Origin: Lachnospiraceae bacterium
Lineage (GTDB): Bacteria; Bacillota; Clostridia; Lachnospirales; Lachnospiraceae
DNA length: 64,000 nt
Direction: 5' to 3'
Assembly (NCBI GenBank): GCA_015057625.1
Contig: SVDZ01000001.1
Span: 482,300 to 546,299, forward strand
A program made the translations under genes and the position numbers. The notes below the pieces were generated by a model. The model was not told the origin of the DNA. It searched no databases and worked only from the letters and a program-made list of their open reading frames with translations. The stretch's first letter is position 1. Each line of letters starts with the position of its first letter. Of this stretch, positions 9,121-17,508 are shown piece after piece.

Positions 9121-11469
9121 TTAATAAACTAATTTATAATCAGAAGCCAATGCTTTTTTGTTTTCATCGGCTATGCTGATGGTCAGTACAGAACCTGCAT
9201 CTAGATCCTTTGGAATTTTAATTCCAAGATCCACCTGAACTGCCGTATTGTAACCTACATTGCTTATTGTCTGTGTTGATTCATGAATGACATTGCCCTC
9301 TGCCGACTCAAATTTAACACTGACAACTGCCGTCTTAACCGCATCCTTATCCTGTCTTCTTATCGTACAGAAAGATAACACAGCTCCCGGCTCTAATGAA
9401 TTGAGAGCAGTTGTATCACCCTTTGTTGTCACCACACGCTCAACTCCGTATTTCTCGCCCTCATCACCGATAGTCATTACGTAATTGGCTATATCTTTAA
9501 TCTGCTGATTTGTAAGATTAAGTCTGCTTGTGTAGAATCTCACAGTATCTTCCATACTATTAAATCTACCGTCGAATACCCACGGTGCAGTTCTCCAAAC
9601 TTCCACCAATGACGGAGTATCCATCTGCCTGTTCTCCCAACTTGTGGTGTCATTTGTAGCTGCTGCATTGTGCATCTTCAAATCAGTGTAAAGCGGTGCC
9701 GGATGACATGTGGTACATCCTACTTCCTCGAATAATGCTTTACCTCTTTGTGCTGATTCTGAGAGAGAACCGTCCCTGCTAAGGTACGGACTCTGAACCG
9801 GTTTGAGAGATTTCAGATACTCATCAATCTGAGCCATCTGATCCTCGTCCAATGTATTAAACTGAATAAACTTCATACCTGCCCTAACAGCAATTTCCGC
9901 TGACGCTCTGATACCTGTGGACATTACAGGCGGAGTTCTGTGAGAGTAAAGCATACTCTTTGCACTCTTTGGATTTCCCAGGCCATCGTTCATATTGTCC
10001 CAGTTAAGTCCGTCCACTCTTGCATCCGGATGGCACGAATTACAGCTCTGCCATTTCTGATAACAAAGTGTAGCATCCGAGAATAAAATCTCGCCCTTTC
10101 TCACATCATCATTTTGAGGCTGACTTGCAAATTTCAATGTACTTACACTGTTGTTTGATGTGTTAAGTACATCTATATTTCCATCAAAATACAAACCTAC
10201 ATAAACTTTTCCGGAAACTGCACAAACCGCACGTGCTCCTTTCCCTGATAATGAAATTCTCTTTCTGCATCCATCCAAAAATGGGAGATAATCCTGAATT
10301 TCATCAAAGGCGCAGACACCATTGCCGTTTTTAGCGGCGTTAATCTTGTTGTTCATTGCTGCTATATCAATTGTCATCACCTCATCAACACCTGAGAGGG
10401 CAACGATAAGCTTACTTCCGTCATTTGAAACAATCACACCCCAAGGATTTGCCGCTCCAAGTTCAACCTCATCAAGAAGAACTGTTGTAATTAGACTCCC
10501 CGAAGCTGCATCTATAATAGAAAGAACATTTGTATTAATCCATCCCTGATCGAGCTGCGTAGTAGGATATGTGTATCTTCCAAGTACATGAGCCACATAC
10601 ACAGTCTTTCCGTCCGGTGATGCGCAAATACCTTTAACTCCGTCGGAACCATTCATAAGGTTGATTGTCTTTTCAACTGTGTTTGTAGAAGTGTTAATAA
10701 TATTGACATTTGCAGCTACTGTAGTTGAAGTCATCGCCTCATCCGGCATATGGCATGCCACATAAACTTTTCCTCCGGCAATTGCAAGAGAGTTTGGCTC
10801 TCTTCCGTCAATATTGATGGTCTTTGTAACTGTATTATTATTTAAATTTATTACTGAAACAGTATTGCTGAATCTGTTTACCACATACCCGGTACTTCCA
10901 TTTACCACCATGTCACATGGAGTATGACCAACTGCTATTGTGGTAACTTTGTTAAGGTTTGAATCAAGGACTATAACATCACCTGCCAGTTCACCCTTCA
11001 AAAGGTACACGTAATTTCCATTTGTACAAACGCCGTTAACCTGATCATCTGTGGCATATGTCTTAAGCAATGACCCCGAAGATGAGAGTTTGTACAACTT
11101 TTCACCCGTTTCATCTGCTGCATAGATATTGCCACTTCCATCAACTGCTACGTCTGTGACAGATGTATAATTTGAAGCCGGTACCGCTGACACACTGCCT
11201 GTATACAAATCTCCTGATACAAATTCCTCTTCACCATTTCCCTCCGGAGCGCACATAATACTGTAATCTGCAGTAGTTTCCTCCACGGGTTTCTGATTGC
11301 TATTCATTATCTTTGACGTAGCGTCGGCTACATTTTCCATGGCACCTCCTACCAGAGGCACCTTGGACACATCTATCTTTCCCGTAGACGCCATCGCACC
11401 TGCAACTACGCCAAACAGAGCAAGGATAAATGCAGTTTCTCCGATTCTCTTTAACCCTTTCTTTTCCAT
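9121..11469 (-). CDS. Membrane-anchored or secreted beta-propeller fused to a di-heme peroxidase/MauG-like domain
   Basis: The protein has 782 residues counted from the ATG at 11469, which has AGGAGG 5 nt upstream; an ATG directly before it is only 2 nt from that site. One hydrophobic segment (about 10-28) anchors or exports it. Residues about 65-420 form a YVTN-type beta-propeller (repeated SPDGKTVYVAH-like and NLNNNTVTKTI-like blades). Residues about 440-690 resemble di-heme cytochrome c peroxidase/MauG: C476-N-S-C-H480, C585-T-T-C-H589, then DTPSLVEVWRTAPWVFDGR and an adjacent VRFY. A propeller plus this di-heme domain matches a fused hydrazine synthase beta and gamma pair in architecture. 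It sits between ccsA and the HzsA-like gene, so the two cytochromes are likely made and assembled together. Substrate unknown. Confidence 0.8.
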   Translation of the reverse strand: MEKKGLKRIGETAFILALFGVVAGAMASTGKIDVSKVPLVGGAMENVADATSKIMNSNQKPVEETTADYSIMCAPEGNGEEEFVSGDLYTGSVSAVPASNYTSVTDVAVDGSGNIYAADETGEKLYKLSSSGSLLKTYATDDQVNGVCTNGNYVYLLKGELAGDVIVLDSNLNKVTTIAVGHTPCDMVVNGSTGYVVNRFSNTVSVINLNNNTVTKTINIDGREPNSLAIAGGKVYVACHMPDEAMTSTTVAANVNIINTSTNTVEKTINLMNGSDGVKGICASPDGKTVYVAHVLGRYTYPTTQLDQGWINTNVLSIIDAASGSLITTVLLDEVELGAANPWGVIVSNDGSKLIVALSGVDEVMTIDIAAMNNKINAAKNGNGVCAFDEIQDYLPFLDGCRKRISLSGKGARAVCAVSGKVYVGLYFDGNIDVLNTSNNSVSTLKFASQPQNDDVRKGEILFSDATLCYQKWQSCNSCHPDARVDGLNWDNMNDGLGNPKSAKSMLYSHRTPPVMSTGIRASAEIAVRAGMKFIQFNTLDEDQMAQIDEYLKSLKPVQSPYLSRDGSLSESAQRGKALFEEVGCTTCHPAPLYTDLKMHNAAATNDTTSWENRQMDTPSLVEVWRTAPWVFDGRFNSMEDTVRFYTSRLNLTNQQIKDIANYVMTIGDEGEKYGVERVVTTKGDTTALNSLEPGAVLSFCTIRRQDKDAVKTAVVSVKFESAEGNVIHESTQTISNVGYNTAVQVDLGIKIPKDLDAGSVLTISIADENKKALASDYKLVY

Positions 11470-11519
11470 CATTTCCTCCTATAAACCTACCGCAACTATT
11501 TTAAAGTTTCCTTCTACTT

Positions 11520-12281
11520 CTACATTGAATATGTGTGGTTTGAACTGCCACCCATCATATTTACGAATAACATAGTGACAACAACTCCTATAAAGGTAAG
11601 CACTATAAATACTTTTGCATACTTTTTTAATTTTTCTTCTCTTCTGAAATGAAGATAGAGAATAAGCATCAGCCATGTAACCAATGACCAGTTTTCTTTC
11701 GCATCAAATGACCAGAAGTCTCCCCACACAGCGTCTGCCCATATTGCTCCAAAAAACATCCCCATTGTCATAAATGGGAATGCTGCAACGGCAAGATTGT
11801 ATACCCCCAAATCAGCTTTTTTGCGAAATCCTTCATCCTTAAAAAAGCCAATCACTGTAATAATAAATGCTACTACTACAAGTGAATATGCTATCATGTA
11901 GGCCAATATATGCGGGACAAACCATATAGATTGAAGCGCCGGAGGAAAATGCCATTTTCCTCTTCCGCTCATAAAGCATACCCCTGTCATACAAAACGCC
12001 GCCGCAACACAAAAGTAACCTTTCATCCATGCACCGTCTCTTCTAAACTTCATAAAAAGATATATCGGCGCAAACATCAGTGCAAGAAATGTGAGCACCT
12101 GATACATACTTACAAACGGAACATACCCGTTTATAATCCAATTATTTAGCACAACAACTCCATTGCAAAGAACTGCCAGTGTCCAAATAATATTAGATAT
12201 TTTTTCTTTATTTTTAACCATCAATACTGTAGCCAATATGTACATGGCTATTGACGGAATCTCAAATACTAACATATTCAT
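11520..12281 (-). CDS. ccsA: CcsA/ResC-like cytochrome c assembly protein
   Basis: A 253-residue polytopic membrane protein with about eight hydrophobic segments. It carries a WWD-type heme-handling motif (WGDFWSFDAKENWSLVTW), an upstream conserved-looking histidine (PHILAYMIAYS) and a C-terminal SSNHTYSM segment, as in CcsA/CcmC family members. In System II, CcsA with ResB brings heme to the outside and joins it to CXXCH motifs. It is shorter than typical CcsA. Its ATG overlaps the resB stop (TAATG), so translation is likely coupled. The next genes encode CXXCH proteins, which explains its presence. No CcdA or ResA-like thiol-reducing partner is visible in the window. Confidence 0.85.
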   Translation of the reverse strand: MNMLVFEIPSIAMYILATVLMVKNKEKISNIIWTLAVLCNGVVVLNNWIINGYVPFVSMYQVLTFLALMFAPIYLFMKFRRDGAWMKGYFCVAAAFCMTGVCFMSGRGKWHFPPALQSIWFVPHILAYMIAYSLVVVAFIITVIGFFKDEGFRKKADLGVYNLAVAAFPFMTMGMFFGAIWADAVWGDFWSFDAKENWSLVTWLMLILYLHFRREEKLKKYAKVFIVLTFIGVVVTMLFVNMMGGSSNHTYSM

Positions 12282-12982
12282 TATTCAGCACCTCTCTTTC
12301 TAAGCAGGCACATAATAAATCCTCCTATTATTGTCATCCAGATACCTGAAAGAGTCACATACTCTCCCGGATTCTTTTTTAACATAATATCTACAATCTG
12401 GCCGGTTCCCGAATTCTCGTAATTCATCAGGTATATTTTCCATCCATTGATTCTGATTGGATAGTTTACTCTAAGAGATTTGTACTCCGGTTCTTCCACT
12501 CCTCTTTTTACCAGAATCATTTTTGCATCGTAGAATTTATCACTTCCGTCATCGTATTTTTCAACTTTAAAATCTGAAAATCCCAAGGCAAAATCCAAAT
12601 CAACAAAGTTAGAATCGCTCGCCTTTGAATCCGTCTCTTCTGCAGTTCTTTGAATTCTGCTGTATGTACTTCCATCTACAGGAACAGGTACATTTACTAT
12701 TTTATCCCCCTTAATATAGTAGACAAACATTCCGACTAACATAATAACCAGCCCACAATGTAAAACATAAAAGCCAATTCTGTACATGGTGAGCTTTCCC
12801 TTTATGTTAAAAATACAAACCACCTGTATTGCGACATAAGCCGCAAACAAAAACACCACAAATGGACTGTTAAACAAACTCTCTTTTGTCCCCGCAGTCC
12901 CGTTTACGCTTACTGCAATGGTCATTCCCGTTATAATAATTGAAATAACAAGCATTATTAAATATATGTTTTTATTATTCAC
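12281..12982 (-). CDS. resB: ResB-like cytochrome c biogenesis protein
   Basis: A 233-residue protein with membrane segments at about 7-25, 40-58, 68-90 and near the C-terminus, and an extracytoplasmic loop in between. The segment KLTMYRIGFYVLHCGLVIMLVG and the small-sandwich loop (VPVPVDGSTYSRIQ...NYPIRINGWKIYLMNY) fit compact ResB proteins. ResB partners CcsA in heme export and ligation. A GGAGG site precedes the ATG. It is the first gene of the cytochrome operon, with a sigma-A-like promoter at 13106-13135. The family call rests on hydrophobic pattern, loop signature and the ccsA neighbour. Confidence 0.8.
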   Translation of the reverse strand: MNNKNIYLIMLVISIIITGMTIAVSVNGTAGTKESLFNSPFVVFLFAAYVAIQVVCIFNIKGKLTMYRIGFYVLHCGLVIMLVGMFVYYIKGDKIVNVPVPVDGSTYSRIQRTAEETDSKASDSNFVDLDFALGFSDFKVEKYDDGSDKFYDAKMILVKRGVEEPEYKSLRVNYPIRINGWKIYLMNYENSGTGQIVDIMLKKNPGEYVTLSGIWMTIIGGFIMCLLRKRGAE

Positions 12983-13030
12983 TATCTTCCTCCAAGTACT
13001 TCGCCATGTATATTTTTAAACGCACAAAAT

Positions 13031-13045
13031 AATTGACATTCAATT
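13031..13045. promoter_or_regulatory. Inverted repeat in the leader of the cytochrome operon
   Basis: AATTGA-N3-TCAATT lies between the promoter and the resB start codon, downstream of the -10. It could be an operator or chance in AT-rich DNA. It resembles, but does not match, FNR/CRP-type half-sites (spacer 3 instead of 4). Confidence 0.3.
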
Positions 13046-13105
13046 ACTGAATCCCAATTATGCTAAATCCTTTATTTTTTTCCCGTATTCCAAATGTTCC
13101 CTTTG

Positions 13106-13135
13106 ATTTTAGCTTGTAAAATGATTAACTGTCAA
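13106..13135 (-). promoter_or_regulatory. Sigma-A-type promoter of the cytochrome operon
   Basis: On the minus strand, TTGACA (13130-13135), an 18-nt spacer and TAAAAT (13106-13111), about 125 bp upstream of resB. It is the only strong promoter seen upstream of the five-gene operon. The rest of the 343-bp gap (12983-13325) holds the leader, the upstream gene's terminator and a weaker TGGCA-type palindrome at about 13241-13284. Confidence 0.65.
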
Positions 13136-13167
13136 TAGAACTTCCGAACCCGGCATATAGAAAATTA

Positions 13168-13219
13168 ACACAAAAAATTAACACGCACAAGTCTTTAAAA
13201 CATTAGACTTATGCGTGTC
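13168..13219 (-). terminator. Intrinsic terminator of the AI-2E permease gene
   Basis: An inverted repeat (ACACGCAcAAGTCT with AGACTTaTGCGTGT, one mismatch) is followed on the minus strand by TTAATTTTTT. It separates the AI-2E gene from the cytochrome operon promoter. Confidence 0.75.
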
Positions 13220-13325
13220 TCCATTATCATTATTAACACAAAATGGCATTGTCCTGATTGTATTTTTAGCATTCTGCCATTTTTGATATTAAACATTCAC
13301 ATTAGTAAATATCCCTAAAAAATAC

Positions 13326-14669
13326 TTATTTTCTCTTTTTATTATTTGCTTTCACATTCTTAACTTTCACTGCACTTCCTTTCAAATCTTTACCCGCTAC
13401 ATATTTATGGTAAAGCCTTGTAAGAAGCTTCTGCTCTGTACCCTTTTCGGCACTTAGTGCCTCCAGATCAGTAATATTTTTGTCAGAAAGTTTTTTATCA
13501 ACAACTTCATCTAATATAGAAGAAATAACTGCAACACACGGAACTCCAAGGAACATACCTACGACTCCGCCAAGCCAGCCTCCGATAGAAATTGCGAAAA
13601 TAATCCAAATCGGTCTAAGTCCTGTCTTATCTCCGAGAATATAAGGTCCAAGAATATTCCCGTCAAATTGCTGTAACACAATAATGAGAACAAAGAACGC
13701 AAGTGCCTGCTTAGGCGACACTGCAAGAAAAATAATGATAATACTTGGAATAGCTCCAAGGAACGGTCCAAAGTATGGAATCATATTGGTTAAGCCTACT
13801 ACAATACTAATGATTATTGCATAGCTTTCGCCAATGTTAAATACTTTCATTGCAATCAAGCATATAATTCCGATAATAAGTGAATCAATGGATTTTCCAA
13901 TAATATATCCACTAAAAATTTCGTTTGCCTTTCCTACTATATGGCAGATATAATCTGCTCTTTTCTTTGTAAAAGTGGCATAGATAATTCTCTCACCATT
14001 TCTGACTAGAATATTTTGATCAAGCAACATATATACAGAAACGATAATAGCAACAATAAAATTAAGTATCCACTTAACCACCGACATGGAAGCATTTGCA
14101 AGGTTTGGTGCAATACCTGTAGCCCACTGTTTAAACATCTCGATGTACTGTGGCATACTGTCCTGAATAGCTCCCTTAATATATTGCATAGTAGGATTCT
14201 GATGTTTCTCAGAAAAATCATTAACCAAAGCGAGCATTCTCAGGTACAGTCCATTAATACTTTCCGCCATATCAGTAATACTGGTAATCAATGCCGGTAT
14301 AATAAAGAACAATGCCCCGGAAATAATTCCAAAAACAATAATATATGAAAGAACTAAGGACAATCCTTTTCTGGCACTTTCTTTTTCAATATGAAATACA
14401 TTGATAAGAATGTGTTTATCCAGACTCTCCGAAAGATTCCCCATAATATATGCTATAAAGAAACCAACTAAAAACGGTGATAAACTGGATAACAGTCCCT
14501 TAAGTCCCGCTTTAGTGGCATCCCAATGCCAAATAATCCTTATAAAAAGTACGCACACTAAAATAGAAATAACTGCATATACACAGAGTCTGAGAAACTC
14601 TCTCTCCCTCGTACTAAATTTAGATTTATCCTTTTGCTCTTCTTGATTAAAAAACTGTTCCTCGTTCAT
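13326..14669 (-). CDS. AI-2E family membrane permease
   Basis: A 447-residue multi-pass protein. The ATG at 14669 is chosen because GGGAGGT lies directly upstream; a TTG twelve bases earlier would place that site inside the gene. About eight membrane segments occur in the family order: two N-terminal pairs, a long extracellular loop (about 95-215) and a C-terminal bundle containing GLTNMIPYFGPFLGAIPS and GNILGPYILGDKTGL, both hallmarks of PF01594. Members export diverse small molecules or ions; autoinducer-2 transport is shown only for a few, so the substrate is unknown. A charged, Lys-rich tail (about 385-447) is cytoplasmic. Single-gene unit with its own terminator. Confidence 0.9.
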   Translation of the reverse strand: MNEEQFFNQEEQKDKSKFSTREREFLRLCVYAVISILVCVLFIRIIWHWDATKAGLKGLLSSLSPFLVGFFIAYIMGNLSESLDKHILINVFHIEKESARKGLSLVLSYIIVFGIISGALFFIIPALITSITDMAESINGLYLRMLALVNDFSEKHQNPTMQYIKGAIQDSMPQYIEMFKQWATGIAPNLANASMSVVKWILNFIVAIIVSVYMLLDQNILVRNGERIIYATFTKKRADYICHIVGKANEIFSGYIIGKSIDSLIIGIICLIAMKVFNIGESYAIIISIVVGLTNMIPYFGPFLGAIPSIIIIFLAVSPKQALAFFVLIIVLQQFDGNILGPYILGDKTGLRPIWIIFAISIGGWLGGVVGMFLGVPCVAVISSILDEVVDKKLSDKNITDLEALSAEKGTEQKLLTRLYHKYVAGKDLKGSAVKVKNVKANNKKRK

Positions 14670-14777
14670 ATTACCTCCCAAAACTGAGTGACATCTGTCG
14701 CCTAATACAATAAGTATATCAAGAACAAAAAATCAATACAACCAAAAGCCCTAAAATCAAAAACTCGAAAAAAACAC

Positions 14778-14807
14778 TTGACATATTATACGTGAATGAA
14801 TTATAAT
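14778..14807 (+). promoter_or_regulatory. Sigma-A promoter of tRNA-Lys
   Basis: TTGACA (14778-14783), an 18-nt spacer and a perfect TATAAT (14802-14807), 21 bp before the tRNA 5' end. Confidence 0.8.
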
Positions 14808-14828
14808 CGTTTTGTTGTCAATCAACAA

Positions 14829-14901
14829 GCGCGATTAGCTCAGTTGGTAGAGCACCTGACTCTTAATCAGGGTGTCCAGGGTTCGAGCCCCTGATCGCGC
14901 A
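14829..14901 (+). tRNA. tRNA-Lys (anticodon CTT)
   Basis: Full cloverleaf: acceptor GCGCGAT/ATCGCGC with discriminator A, D-arm GCTC...GAGC, anticodon stem CCTGA/TCAGG with loop CTCTTAA, and T-arm CAGGG-TTCGAGC-CCCTG. The 3' CCA is not encoded. It reads AAG codons. Confidence 0.96.
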
Positions 14902-14903
14902 CT

Positions 14904-14951
14904 AGAGTGTCGGTTCATGAGATTAAATTCTCAAGGGTCGGCATTTTTTTT
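14904..14951 (+). terminator. Terminator after tRNA-Lys
   Basis: A G-U-rich hairpin (GTGTCGGTTCATGAG with CTCAAGGGTCGGCAT) is followed by a run of eight T. Confidence 0.75.
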
Positions 14952-15104
14952 GTGCAACGAGCAATATAAAAAAATAAGTTATCATTCAGAGTCGGGGTGC
15001 TTGCACACCGAGATGAATGGTAGCTTATTTTTTTATACTGCGACTGCAGTAAAGTGAGAAGAAGCACGAAGTGCGGATTCGAACTTTATTGCTCGTTGCA
15101 CAAA
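14949..15104. repeat. Nested inverted repeat, possible MITE-like element or structured RNA
   Basis: Outer arms of 18 bp (14949-14966 and 15087-15104) are perfect inverted copies containing GTGCAACGAGCAAT. Inside, 14965-15037 forms a second long hairpin with a perfect 14-bp base (TATAAAAAAATAAG) and an upper stem ATCATTCA...TGAATGGT with a CGGGGTGC/GCACACCG tip. A small GCAC-GAA-GTGC hairpin lies at about 15064-15074. No ORF is contained. The 200 bp to its right (to the next promoter) hold no gene, only the short repeats described separately. Confidence 0.7.
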
Positions 15105-15169
15105 TATGTGAAACAGCGTAACTGCTTCAAAGAGGGGTGCTTGCATTTCTACTGCAAAATCCTTTAAAA

Positions 15170-15194
15170 ATAAGGATCAAAAGCCAAACTGGTA
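15170..15194 (+). repeat. 25-bp exact copy of the 3' end of the gene at 17509
   Basis: These 25 bases are identical to 17735-17759 and spell the last residues KDQKPNW plus a TA of the stop. The reading frame is closed a short distance upstream and lacks a start, so this is a gene-end remnant left by recombination, or a site shared by both places. Confidence 0.75.
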
Positions 15195-15221
15195 AATGCT
15201 TCATTAAGCACTAAAAAACAT

Positions 15222-15250
15222 TTGATACATATAAGCAAATATAATAAAAT
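15222..15250 (+). promoter_or_regulatory. Promoter of the secreted FnIII/Big_2 gene
   Basis: TTGATA (15222-15227), 17-nt spacer, TAAAAT (15245-15250). The leader then contains an AGCATG...CATGCT stem at about 15265-15292, upstream of the GGAGGT site. Confidence 0.55.
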
Positions 15251-15360
15251 AGAAAGTAACAGTTAGCATGCTAGATCGTTAAGTTTCATGCTATTTATTC
15301 TATTAACAATTAAATATGGGCAGTTTTAAACTGTCAACAAATGTTTTGGAGGTACGGATT

Positions 15361-17268
15361 ATGAAAACAAAAAAACTATTTGCAGGTTTATGCTCCTGCG
15401 CTCTACTAATTTCAAGTGTAAATATTACACCTACAAGTGCTCTTGATGACCCGGTGGATTTACCACTTCCTTTTAATTTGGAAGCCCCAAACAGTGTGGC
15501 TCTTGACTGGTTGGGAGGTGGAGATTCTCCAACAACCATGAACGTTACATACGGTATGACCGATGAGATGTGCGAGTTCATAAGTCTTGCTGACAACGAT
15601 TATGAGGAATACCTAAATTGTCTTGCACAATACAAATATAGTTCAGTAAGTGTTTTTGCACAGATTGACTGGGCTATAGACTCTCCTGAGAAAGGTTGGC
15701 ATTATACTCCATTTTGGGACAATATGGGCTATGAAGTGACCGGTGCTTACCGTGTTGGATGCTGGGACGTCATGTGCTCCAGCCCTTCCGGTACATCCAC
15801 AACCAGTGAGTGGATTATGCGTAGTGGCGATGTCGGCGATGTAAAAGATCAACAAAATGTTGCTTGGTTCGGTGACGGTACTAATCCAGGACTCAAAAAT
15901 CAGTTACTTGAGGACCAGTATACCATAATAGATGATGAAGACTCTTCATATATTACTATTGATTACAACGAGCACACTGTTTACGTCAGAGTCCGCTACG
16001 GTGTTGAAGTATATGATATGAATGATGAAAGATATTACAAGTTCTCTGACTGGTCAGCTACTGCTTCCTATGGAAAGGACGGAACAAACTTCAAGCCTTA
16101 CACTGAAGACACCATTCCTACACCTAATCCATATGATCTTCGCATGACAGACATGACATTCAACGACAAACCTGTTGCGGGCGTCAAAATCGAAGTATCC
16201 GATGAACTTGCAAATCAGCTTACACAGATTCGGTCAAAGGGTGGAGTATTTTACCTTGAAGTTGAGATGAGAGCTCAAGGAACAGATACCTGGAAGCCGA
16301 TTCGAGGTGATAGAGATATCACTACTGCCGAGATGACACAGCCTCTTGCTTATCTTGTTGGTGAAGGGGAGATGATTCCTGCCGGCTCAACCCTGGAATT
16401 CCGTTGCAGATTTTTCTGTTCACAGTATTTATACAGCGGTGCTGAGGCCCTTGAAGATATCTATTCTCCATACTCAAGAGTTCTTACACTTGTCACACCA
16501 ACTCAGATTGGTTCAGGAAAAAGTGTATATGACAAAACTCCTAGCGAACCAGTTACTGAAGTTCCAACTACCAGCTCAACGATCAACTTAAATGGTAATA
16601 GTACACAGGTAGATAGCAAACCTATTTACGCAGCAATGCCAGGCGCTTCAATTAATCAGGTAGACAGGTTTGTTACTAACCTTCCAAATGACAATGATCC
16701 TAAAGGAACAACTTTTGACTATTTATTCGGAAGACAGAAAAAAGCAACTAAAACTGCAATCACTGTTACATGGAAGAAACCTTCAAATGCGGCTTACTTC
16801 GTTATCTATGGTACAAAATGTGGAAAACAAAACCGCTATGTCAAAATCGGAAGTTCAACATCTACATCATTTACACAATCAGGCCTTAAGAAAGGAACCT
16901 ATTACAAGTTCCTCATTGGCGCCTTCGATTCAAATAACAAATTACTTGGAATGTCTAACACCATTCACATTGCAACAAAAGGCGGAAAAGTAGGTAACTT
17001 CAAGACCGTCACTACTGCTGCAAAGAAAAACAAAATTACGTTGGCGAAGAAAGGTAAATCATTTAAACTCAAAGGTAAAGGTGTTGTAGCGTCAAAGAAA
17101 CTCAAAGTAAAAGTGCATCGTGTTGTGAGATACCTCTCAACCAACAAAAAGGTGGCAACTGTAGACAAATCAGGAAAAGTAACAGCAAAGAAAAAAGGTA
17201 AATGTTCAATAATTGTATACGCACAAAACGGCGCATACAAAAAAATCACAGTTACTGTCAAAAAATAA
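15361..17268 (+). CDS. Secreted protein with FnIII-like and C-terminal Big_2 domain
   Basis: The ATG at 15361 follows GGAGGT by 6 nt and opens a clear signal peptide (MKTKKLFAGLCSCALLISS, cleavage near TSA-LDD), giving 635 residues; a frame extension of 45 nt upstream lacks a signal. The N-terminal two thirds (about 40-390) are beta-rich and Tyr/Trp-rich with no recognised family. Residues about 460-540 fit a fibronectin type III-like fold (TAITVTWKKPSNAAYFVIYG ... YYKFLIGAFD). Residues about 570-635 fit Big_2 (LSTNKKVATVDKSGKVTAKKKGKC). No membrane or sortase anchor is seen, so it may bind the wall non-covalently. Single-gene unit with its own promoter and terminator. Function unknown. Confidence 0.85.
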   Translation: MKTKKLFAGLCSCALLISSVNITPTSALDDPVDLPLPFNLEAPNSVALDWLGGGDSPTTMNVTYGMTDEMCEFISLADNDYEEYLNCLAQYKYSSVSVFAQIDWAIDSPEKGWHYTPFWDNMGYEVTGAYRVGCWDVMCSSPSGTSTTSEWIMRSGDVGDVKDQQNVAWFGDGTNPGLKNQLLEDQYTIIDDEDSSYITIDYNEHTVYVRVRYGVEVYDMNDERYYKFSDWSATASYGKDGTNFKPYTEDTIPTPNPYDLRMTDMTFNDKPVAGVKIEVSDELANQLTQIRSKGGVFYLEVEMRAQGTDTWKPIRGDRDITTAEMTQPLAYLVGEGEMIPAGSTLEFRCRFFCSQYLYSGAEALEDIYSPYSRVLTLVTPTQIGSGKSVYDKTPSEPVTEVPTTSSTINLNGNSTQVDSKPIYAAMPGASINQVDRFVTNLPNDNDPKGTTFDYLFGRQKKATKTAITVTWKKPSNAAYFVIYGTKCGKQNRYVKIGSSTSTSFTQSGLKKGTYYKFLIGAFDSNNKLLGMSNTIHIATKGGKVGNFKTVTTAAKKNKITLAKKGKSFKLKGKGVVASKKLKVKVHRVVRYLSTNKKVATVDKSGKVTAKKKGKCSIIVYAQNGAYKKITVTVKK

Positions 17269-17322
17269 ATGCAGTCTTTGAAAAAAAGTTTGAAAATTAC
17301 AGATAGTGAAATGTTATAACTC

Positions 17323-17360
17323 GGGGAGCCCTTAAAATAAAGGGCTCCCCAATATTTTTT
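17323..17360 (+). terminator. Intrinsic terminator after the FnIII/Big_2 gene
   Basis: Perfect GGGGAGCCCTT/AAGGGCTCCCC stem with a 6-nt loop, then AATATTTTTT. Confidence 0.9.
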
Positions 17361-17398
17361 ACTGACTTAATTGAATTCAATTTATAAAATTGATATTA

Positions 17399-17460
17399 TA
17401 ACTTATAGGAAGAAAAATGAGCACGAATGAAGTGAGTATTCATTTTTACTCTATAAGTTA
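17399..17460. repeat. Intergenic palindrome upstream of the sulfatase operon
   Basis: TAACTTATAG (17399-17408) pairs with CTATAAGTTA (17451-17460). An inner stem AAAAATGA/TTCATTTTT encloses a GCACGAATGAAGTGA tip. A GGATAC-GAA-GTATTCC hairpin follows at about 17465-17481. GAA-loop hairpins of this sort recur near 15064. Confidence 0.6.
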
Positions 17461-17508
17461 ACGAGGGATACGAAGTATTCCGAGATTATCAAAGTGGAGA
17501 TGAACTAT

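Noticed and set aside
14829..15104. tRNA-Lys with the following repeat as an integration (att) site
   Set aside because: No direct repeat of the tRNA 3' end was found downstream and no integrase is adjacent; the recombinase-like protein at 36232 is 21 kb away and looks inactive.
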